Source: Litoditis marina (taxonomy: Eukaryota; Nematoda; Chromadorea; Rhabditida; Rhabditidae). Taken from it: DNA of 64,000 nt. Under the pieces are notes generated by a model, which saw nothing but the letters and a program-made list of their open reading frames with translations, ran no database searches and was not told where the DNA came from. Position numbers and translations under genes: made by a program. The stretch is taken from positions 12,828,638 to 12,892,637 of the forward strand of contig OZ038437.1 in NCBI GenBank assembly GCA_964036275.1. The letters are read 5' to 3'. This document shows, in pieces, positions 56,259 through 64,000 of the stretch (its first letter is position 1; each line of letters opens with the position of its first letter).

Positions 56259-59200
56259 TTAGAAGTTGTACTGGGCATTTTCATCCGTCATTTGAGGTGT
56301 CTCGTCATCCTCCGCTTCTTCATCACTGAAGAACTCGGACACGATACGGTAGGCCAGGTTGTAGATCTGAAAAATCGATATATAGGTTATTCATTTCAAT
56401 AAATCAAACTACCCAAAAGAAAAGTTTTATTATTATTATTCATCGTGTCGTAATAAAAGTCGATATCGACAATATCAAGCATGGCATACTTATGCAGTGT
56501 GCGACACTTTCAAGGTTACAACTAGCTGAATCAACGTTATTCGCCTACTTTAGAATAAATCACTCGATTTTGGCTTCACTCCGCGACTCCGTGTCGTTTG
56601 AAAGTCTTTGTGAACTTCGGACTATTCGGACCAAGTTGTAAAAATCGATACCTTCTCCGATTCGGATTCCTGAAGTCGTTCCAAGTGATCCAGACCACCG
56701 GCCTCCTCCATCGCGTCACGAACACTGTCCAGGTTGTCAGAGAAGCTGAAACGAAAAGAATTAAACAATTTTTCACAATAAGGTCCATCCTATAAAAACA
56801 GGTTTATTTGTACCCCAATTACTGTGTCCTAGTCTTTCAAATTTCCAAATTTTGTAACCAGATTTTTCAATTAAAAAAACATGAAATGATGACAATGTGT
56901 CACTTTTGGCTGACCAAAACACCGGTTTGGGTTGATCTGCCCTCATATTTGAAGTAAATGATCTCAGGGTTGATCTACTGGGTGTAAGAGAAAATTACTA
57001 TCCAATGAAACGTACACATTGGAAACGGTAGTCAGCAGGACGTAGATGGTTTCCAGCGTGTTTCCCAACATGTCCGGGTTGGACTGAGTCAGCAGACCGC
57101 AGAGAACGGGCAGCGCCCCGTCAGAAACCAGTGTCATCACTTGGGTGGAAGTCCCGCCCTGAGCAAGGTTGGCAACGGCCCAAGAGGCCTCGAACTGACA
57201 CTTGAAGTCGCCCTGAAAGAGTAAATAATATAATCATTATACTTATATAACATAACTATTTGGTTGTCGAACTCGATCAACAAAATAACTATATGTAAAG
57301 TACTGTGACAGCCTTTTGGTTGTAGTTTGACCTCTGCACTCTAACACATCCATACACAAGTAAAGTTGTCCGAATAGTCAAAAAAAAAATCGAAAAACGG
57401 ACTACTTTTTCGCCCAAAAAAGAAAATCGATCTACTTTTCATAAATTTTCCCGTGTTTACATCTGAGAACGGACTACTTTTTGTCGCTTAGTCGGACCTT
57501 ACTGGTGTTTGAACACATCACATCCTAAACCTGAACGAGTGGTGAGCCCATACACCGCCAAGGGCCTCTTAATCCTTCAAAATTCTCGCGACCCCTCCGT
57601 GTTTTCTCGTGTCGCGACCCCCCAAAACGGCGATATTCGACTAATTTCCGTACGATTATAGCTGATTTTGTATGAAAATCGTTAGTTTACAGTTCGCGAC
57701 CCCTACTTTTCACAAGAATTTGTTCGCGACTCCCCCCTTTATGAGAGGCCTTGGCGGTGTATGGGTGAGCCGTGAGCGCTAGAACGGATGAATCTAGAAA
57801 AGCGTGTAGGTGACCAGATCTCAGTTGTAGTTTGATCACAGCGACTAACCGCTCTCAAAGTCTCAAGACCTCAATGATCAGTATTTCCGCGTTCAATAAT
57901 GGCCTGAATCTGCACTTTTCACCGCCAAAACCAGTTTTTTTCACAAAATACACTTTTGTATAATAAAGATCATTATTATTACTAACCGTTCTCAAAACCT
58001 CAATAATCAGAGGCAATATTCCCGCGTCAATGACCGCCTGTATCTGTGCCTGTGTCCCGGCAATCACATTGGAGACCAGCCAGCAGCACTCCTTCACCAC
58101 GGTGGTAGAACGGGCTCGCTCGGCCAGAGGGACTATTTCGGCAAGGGTTCCCAGGTCAACTACTGTCTGAAATCAATCGATAATAGGTCAAAAGTCACAT
58201 ACCTATCTCTATCACACACGTATAAGAAAAGTGCATCTTCTGAAGGACAGAAAAGGAGAAAAGATATGATTGATTCACCACAACATCCACTAATCCATCA
58301 TTAAACGTATAAGTCCCCACAGGACCACACTAAATCGGGAGCAGAGATCGTTCAGAGAGCGAATCCTTTAACTTTGTTATCGCCAACACCTACCAAACTG
58401 CGTGAGTCCGATGGCCAGTGAAATTATAACTCGGATTACACAATCATCGAGGAATCAATACGCATATCCCGTACTAGGTATAATAGCTAACCTGTGTGAG
58501 TTCGTCGTTTCCGGTGGCCATATTTCCGAGAACTCGCAGAGCGGGGGCAACCATGGCATCAGCCTCACGGAGGAACGAGAGAATGTGGGGAAGCACGCCT
58601 ACAAATCGAGCATACGTAAAATACCCCCTCATTTTGATGTTGACTGATGCTCAATTTTTCCCGATTTTGACCCGGGCATGCTCACTTTTTGGGGTAATGT
58701 TACAGATTCTCGTTAAAATTTCGAGCTTTTCAATCATAGGAATTTTGTGACCAGGGTTAAATCCGCAGTAAACCCGTAGTAAGGCGAACCCGTGGTAGAT
58801 CCGCAGTAAACGTGCAGTAAACCCGCAGTAGATTCATAGTAAACTATTCAAAAGTGCGTGCTTCGTGTGGAAATGCAATATTATGACTCAAAAACTGAAG
58901 GGATAAACGTATCGGAGATTATACAAATCAGTTTCGAGAAAATGAGCAGATAATTTTTCTCAAGTCTGACAGTCCAACTTTTTTTCGATCGTTATGATGA
59001 GTTCCTGACAACTGCATTTCTACAATATGAGTATTCAATCGTTTAAAATGGAATGAATTGACGTTTTACTTAGCAAATCATGATGGAAAACCATATAATG
59101 GAAATTTACGAGAAGAACTTTCATAGTTATGGCTCATAACTTCAATTTCTTTACCAAATCATGGTCGGACCAAAAATTTGTTCCGATATCCTGATGTACA

Positions 59201-62200
59201 ACTAATATTCATGCATATTGGAAAATTGAATGCATTTTCACCCTTAAAACGAATTTTGAAAAAAATATTTTCCGCCCTTACTTAAGTACGGACTTCTCCA
59301 TCACTAGTCGTTGAGGTTTGAGTTGATTTCGGTTTAATTACCCAAGTTTGAGGTACTTTTCGAGAACAGAAAGGTATTCTATTTTCCTTTGACGTTGATA
59401 GGGAGCATGGAGCGCTCCTATTGCGTTAAATGAAACTATTTTTCGAGAAAGTACTATTTTAGATTATTTGTGGTAGATTTGAATATCAATTAGTTTACTG
59501 CGCAGTTACTGCGGGTTTACTGCAGATTTACTGCCGATTTACCCCTGGTAGTACCGCGGTACTACCAGCGGTAAATCGGCAGTCAAACCGGGGTAGAACT
59601 GCAGTAACTTTGCTGTCAATTAGCGGTTTTTATTTTCCTGTGAATGATATATGCTTACTTTTTGGGGATGCTCATGCTCACTTTTTTCGGCCTGATGTGA
59701 ACCTTTTTTACGTATGAAATCGAGAAATGAATAAAGTTTCTTCTAATTTTAGTCACTTTCAATTTTAAACAACCACGCCACGGCTAGTGAATAAAATCAC
59801 AGTGATTGGTGGTGGAAAGCTGAGGTCACACACAACACGCGTGTTAAGTGAAACGCCCCATTTCCCGGAGAAAGGCCATTTCATGCCCAACAAATGTCAG
59901 CTGAAACACAAACATGAGACGCTCGGAATCTGATTTGGCATGAATTAATGATAAATCCATGAAATTCGAGAATGAACTAGAGTATTTTCAGAATAAAAAA
60001 CGAACCGCTCGTCTTGGCCAGAGAAATCTGCTCATCGGGTCCGTCAGTCAGATAAGACACGGCCCAACACGCATCCTGGCGAACTTGCTTGTCCTGCAAA
60101 CAAACAAAATAACTAGACAAAAGACAAAAGTTACGCACTGTTTGCGAAATAACGAAATCCTCATATGAAAATGAAACTCTGCCCCTCTCACATATGATTA
60201 ACTGAAACTTCAAGTTTTCTCATATTGAAATGCGCTATTCGATATACGTCCAAAGATAGCTTTTTGCAACATTGTAACTTCTAGCAATCATATGTCAGCT
60301 TACCTCATGAGCTACCAGCTTAGCCAGTCCAGCGCTGAGGACCTTCAGAACGGGCAACGGCGCGTGCGGGTTCTTGTGACGACACATGTTGGAGAAGGCC
60401 CAGGCGAGAGTACGGGCGAACGACACCTCGAGGTTCGGCAGACGCTCCACCAACTTCAGAAGCGCCTCCACGCCGTGGCATTCTGCAATGGGCATAATGA
60501 TAATGAGAGCCTCATTAGTGAGAGCTGAGCGAAAAATTAGCATAGTTACAGAAAAACCGTTAATAATCTCGTTCAAATTCTTCCGAAACCTGAAAATCTT
60601 CCGAAAAAAAAAAGCAGAAACTGAGCGCTATTAAGATCAAACTACGAAAAACATTTGGTCCCTCACCGGTAACATAGTCCCTCAACTGAGCCGAGTCTCC
60701 GGCGATGTTGGCCACCGCCCACAATGCCTGTTCCGCGAGGGCAGACGACTTGTTCATGGTGAGCTCGACCAGAGGCTGAGTAGCACCAGCCTAAAACATG
60801 CATATTGATTGTTGATTGATTAACTATAGAAACAATTTCTCACGCTCTGAGAGACACCTGGTTTTTGAAATTTCACACTTGAACTGTATTTGAAACTTAT
60901 TAAACAGTTTCACGAAGATCTCTAAACTAGTCTAGAAAGTACGAACGTTCCGGTGAAAGTTAATTGGTGCGAAAAACCACAACAATTCAGAATGTTCAAA
61001 ATTCTAGGTGTCCAGCACACTTTACCAAGAAAACGGGTTATTTTTTTCGTTTTGTTATTAAAATGATAAGAAAAACAGTATGAACACGTGGAATTACTCA
61101 AAGTCAGACATGAACCAAGAGTCTCACCTGAACAGCAGCCACCGTCTGTGCCGAAGTGCCAGAAACGACGTTCGTCAGTGCCCATGCAGCCTCGAACCGC
61201 ACTTTCTCGTCCTGAAAAGAATACGGTATGAAATTGTTTTACCAAATTTCTGATGGTTGTATTGCTTTTGGAGCATCGAAGTTCGAACTGCTTTTTAAAG
61301 CCCAACTTAGTTCTCAACTCAACTACCTCTGACGCCATATCCCTTCAGTACGTGAAAAAATCGTCTGAAAAACAAAAATGCACAAATACCATAAAAAAAT
61401 ACGTACATCCACACTGAGAGCCTGCACCAACGCGGCCAGAAGACCACAGTCGATGACCTCATCTACAGGGGGATTCTTCGACTTCGAGAGAGTACGACGA
61501 ACAGATTCGAAGCAGGTTCTCATCTGCTCCACGGTGGGGTTCTTCGTCAGAATGGAGATGACTTCGGCATTGGAGAGACGCACCAAGGGGGCGGCTGGAG
61601 AAAGAATCACAGTAACAATGCCCGACTATCCATAAAAATTCAGGAGACATATTGTTTTCACTGATATTCTTAACATTTCCCTGTTTTTTTAGATGGCACA
61701 GTTACATCAGCTGAATTTTGATTTGACCACAGATACAAGTGGGGTGCGAGTACGATTATTCAACTAGTTTTCACAACTTTCTCTCCCCTCCTAGCTGTAG
61801 TGCACTGAACTTTTACGGCCTTGTAACCGAAATTCACGAGCTATCGATTGAATGTGCCCACCTGGTTTGACCTCCACATCCGACTCGGATTCCTCATCTT
61901 CTTCCGTCAAATTTCTCCTTTTCATCAACATTTCAGCTCCCTTTTGCTTACGGATTTCCACACTGCATTCGGTGCGGCGGCGACGCATGTCCTGAAAAAG
62001 TGACAAGATTTGATTAAGTTTCATAGTAACACTTTTCAGTTTGAACAACCTCAACCTTTTACTATTTTGACTAAATTGACAGGAAAATGCAGAACCACAC
62101 TCCTTTTATACCGATTATGAGCAAATTTAGATATTTTGAATAAGAATAATGAACTTTGGACATAGGCGAATTCTTCATTTAACCCGGTATTTTGTTAACC

Positions 62201-62686
62201 AATCAGCAATTAACCGTTCGGGTTACCTGGTTAAGCCTTTTATTACCCACTTGTTAACCCTAAATTTCCCCGAAAAGACATTGAAAAAAAGGGTCACAAA
62301 GCGGTTAACAAAAGGGTTAACCAGGTTACCCTGACCTGAGAGGGTTAACGAAATACCTGAGAGGGTTAACGAAATACCGGGTTCGTTGTGGAATTGGCCT
62401 GTAATTTGACGGTTTCATGTCACCGTCTGGTACATTGTGCAGGCAGTCACAGTTTACAGACGGCGTATTCCGTAATTAGTGAACTTCACGACAACCAGGA
62501 ACCAGTTACTGTCCCAGTTTACAGGGAGCTTGAAACTATGGTAAACTATCCAACAACGTTCCGAGAAAATTCCTAATCAAAAATCTTACTAACCTCGTGC
62601 TTACTGATGTTTTTGTACTGCTTCATCCTGGCATCTTTCTCTTCCACCTCGGACTTGACGGCGGAGTTATTCTCGGTGAGTGGCAT
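56259..62686 (-). CDS. Importin alpha (karyopherin alpha), complete, 12 exons
   Basis: Nuclear import adaptor that binds classical NLS cargo and pairs with importin beta. Exons (minus): 62686-62594, 61991-61862, 61594-61407, 61211-61128, 60790-60667, 60482-60304, 60093-60006, 58598-58492, 58166-57987, 57212-57016, 56745-56652, 56366-56259. All junctions have GT and AG, phases agree, and lengths sum to 1572 bp (523 residues plus stop), normal for the family. Exons 1-2 encode the importin-beta-binding domain (basic [20 protein letters not shown]) followed by an acidic linker. Armadillo repeats follow with the NLS-binding Trp/Asn pattern: WALTN, WAVAN, WAFSN, WAVSY (Asn to Tyr, as commonly seen in ARM5), WLVSN, WAVAN. 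The C-terminus is acidic. C. elegans has ima-1, ima-2 and ima-3; I cannot say which this matches. Confidence 0.97.
57368..57507. repeat. CGGACTACTTTTT inverted element in an importin intron
   Basis: GTCCGAATAGTC at the left and TTAGTCGGACC at the right bracket two CGGACTACTTTTT words. Short MITE-like; related words at 7432-7545. Confidence 0.45.
57541..57771. repeat. ~230-bp MITE in an importin intron
   Basis: Terminal inverted repeats CCCATACACCGCCAAGG (left) and CCTTGGCGGTGTATGGG (right) flank CGCGACCCC-rich interior words. A partial relative (CGTTGGCGGTGTATTGG) occurs near 49752-49770. Confidence 0.8.
57848..57925 (-). pseudogene. Partial duplication of an importin alpha exon
   Basis: Minus strand: a decayed copy of the last ~70 bases of exon 58166-57987, including ATTGAGGTCTTGAGA followed by a GGTTAG-type donor. 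It lies about 60 bp downstream of the genuine exon end and is frame-shifted relative to it. Confidence 0.65.
58750..59645. repeat. CGCAGTAAAC inverted-repeat element in a large importin intron
   Basis: The left cluster (58760-58845) has repeated CGCAGTAAAC words. The right cluster (59505-59625) has their inverse (GTTTACTGC, ATTTACTGCC) and a 24-bp perfect palindrome centred on TACCGCGGTA (59545-59568). Likely one foldback element of about 0.9 kb inside the 1.4-kb intron. Confidence 0.55.
62164..62398. repeat. GGTTAACC foldback MITE, copy 4, in importin intron 1
   Basis: From GGCGAATTCTTCATTTAACC to GGTTCGTTGTGGAATTGGCC with GTTAACC words throughout. A 17-bp motif (CTGAGAGGGTTAACGAA) is tandemly doubled near 62336-62372. 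Member of the four-copy family. Confidence 0.75.
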
Positions 62687-62710
62687 GTTAACTGGAATGA
62701 AATGAAATAA
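62687..62710 (-). promoter_or_regulatory. Splice acceptor 5 bases upstream of the importin alpha ATG
   Basis: The minus strand reads TTTCATTCCAG, then TTAAC and the ATG. In nematodes this arrangement is typical of spliced-leader addition or a 5' UTR intron. Confidence 0.55.
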
Positions 62711-64000
62711 TAATAGGCAATATTTAATACTGGAAAACATGTTCAACTGTGGACAATTGAAAAATACTCGAATTAACTTCTAAAAAAACAAAAAAAAGCA
62801 ATGAGAACACTTTTCTCAGCAAATCTAGGAAAGTAACTATGTTTGGGTTCCCAGCAGTGTGATAGGACAGGTCTGGTACGAACCCAACCCCTAACAAAAC
62901 TGCTGAGGGCGATTTCTCTGAGCAAAAAAGCAAAAGAAGGCAATTCATAAATTCGAAAGGGGAAGATCTGTGAGATTGTGGATAATCACAAAACTCGTGG
63001 AAGCGATAAGGAGCACTGATCTTCACAGAAACACTATTTTAGTTCTCCACGACAGGAAAAGGCTCGAGTTTTGTGAATACAGTTATTGCTTCGAAATTTT
63101 TGAAAAACTAAATGTTCTAAGTAAAAATTGGGTAAACTTCATATGATTGAGAGCTCTGAAGCAGTTAATAGTTAGCCCTAATATGTGAGAAAACAGGAGA
63201 ACAAAATGAGTAGCGCTCAACTACAACTGAAAAGAGTAAAGGAATGAAAAATGAGAGAATTTTATCGCATTCGCTCCAGATTATTCTTTCCCGCGCGACT
63301 TCAAATTTGGCGGCACACTTGAAAGGCGTCAATCACAGCAGTCTGGCGCATAATCACTACGGCAATGGTGGGCATCATGCTGGCCATGTCGGGCCAGGTC
63401 GGCCGTGGTCTTCATGCCAGCAGCATGCCAGGCGGCCTTTTGAAGGGCGAATAGCATGCTGCTGGCCAGGTCAAAAACTAAGATATTGGGTTCGCTCCTT
63501 ACAAAATTAATAATTACGGTATTCGATTGCTCTATTTTCCCAATACTTTTTCATTTTTCGTTTCGTGAGCAAAAAAATCAACAGAATGTTTATTCAGAGA
63601 AACGAAACAAGCATTGATAATCGAGAACAGCGGAACAAATATAAGCGAACGTTCAAAAATGAAAACATATTCGAATTAGACTGATCAACTATTCAATGTA
63701 GATAATCTAATAATATAGGGAACATGTAATTTCTGAGACAAAAGCAAAGAAAGGCGAATAAAGTCCTTAGAATAGCAACTTAATGACGCACCAGTAGGTG
63801 TTTATACTCTACAGAAACGGAATAAATTTGTGAACTAGATACGAGATAGAAAAATTGCGAACTTCCCCGGGTCTGGAGGAAAAGAGCCGTTATTTGAATT
63901 TAACCAGGGCATAGGGAGAGCTGAGGTACATGCCTAACACACCTAGTGATATTTATACTTAACGTAGACGATTAATGTCTGAAGAAAGAACATGTCAAAG
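62711..64000. other. Upstream region of importin alpha, with GC-rich GGCCAGCAGCATG palindromic words
   Basis: 62711-63270 is AT-rich without a gene. 63330-63475 is GC-rich with repeated and inverted CATGCTGGCC / GGCCAGCAGCATGCC words. These make the spurious ORF at 63244-63510. 63480-64000 shows nothing recognisable. Confidence 0.5.

Noticed and set aside
59965..60634. Plus-strand ORFs opposite the importin exons (59959-60168, 60292-60528, 60386-60634)
   Set aside because: They are antisense shadows of well supported importin alpha exons.
63244..63510. 88-codon ORF upstream of importin alpha
   Set aside because: Its middle is the GGCCAGCAGCATG repeat cluster; no splice or start context supports it.

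Overview
The window looks like a repeat-dense stretch of a nematode chromosome, most likely Caenorhabditis or a close relative. It is AT-rich. Predicted 3' splice sites are short and pyrimidine-rich (TTTCAG type), many introns are very short, and foldback and terminal-inverted-repeat elements are abundant. The one confidently identifiable host gene, importin alpha, has compact exons in the nematode style. Species was not determined.

Layout. 1-3528: a giant foldback (palindromic) element, cut at its left by the window edge. 3529-8500: a decayed Ty3/gypsy-type LTR retrotransposon (RT, RNase H, integrase) followed by two small accessory ORFs that look like paralogues of each other. 8500-11200: an antisense two-exon EGF-plus-transmembrane gene, a gag-like zinc-knuckle ORF and LTR-like sequence. 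11700-12340: a minisatellite-like element built from ACTCGAAA words. 12407-13350: a small minus-strand gene with a C-terminal cysteine cluster. 13620-14140: a LINE reverse-transcriptase fragment. 14380-20045: a second foldback copy carrying a 1746-bp nested insertion with an 8-bp target duplication. 22373-24056: a small plus-strand gene whose intron holds about 28 copies of a 41-bp repeat. 24597-26500 (minus): the C-terminal part of a protein-primed family-B DNA polymerase (Maverick/Polinton-like) with 31 in-frame copies of a 16-residue repeat. 26650-28760: right half of a third foldback copy. 29765-31860: a mosaic of LTR-element fragments. 31875-38950: intergenic DNA with several MITE-like palindromes and one tRNA-derived SINE-like copy. 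39065-40359 (minus): a candidate secreted ShK-domain gene with a repeat in its intron. 40985-48240: a 141-bp satellite with a homogenised core of 45 units, higher-order structure and decayed edges. 49023-52868: a small three-exon plus-strand gene. 54970-55595: a MITE, a second ShK-like remnant and a second SINE-like copy. 56259-62686 (minus): a complete 12-exon importin alpha gene with an IBB domain and armadillo repeats, predicted at 523 residues.

Functionally the window is one housekeeping nuclear-import gene plus a few small or fast-evolving genes inside a large transposon and satellite landscape. The most unusual items are the polymerase with the in-frame repeat expansion, the satellite that stays open in one frame over 45 units, the paired accessory ORFs whose start codons abut predicted splice acceptors, and the nested foldback/hAT-like arrangement. 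Exon boundaries are read by eye from splice consensus and reading frame. Family assignments come from motif recognition; no database search was run.
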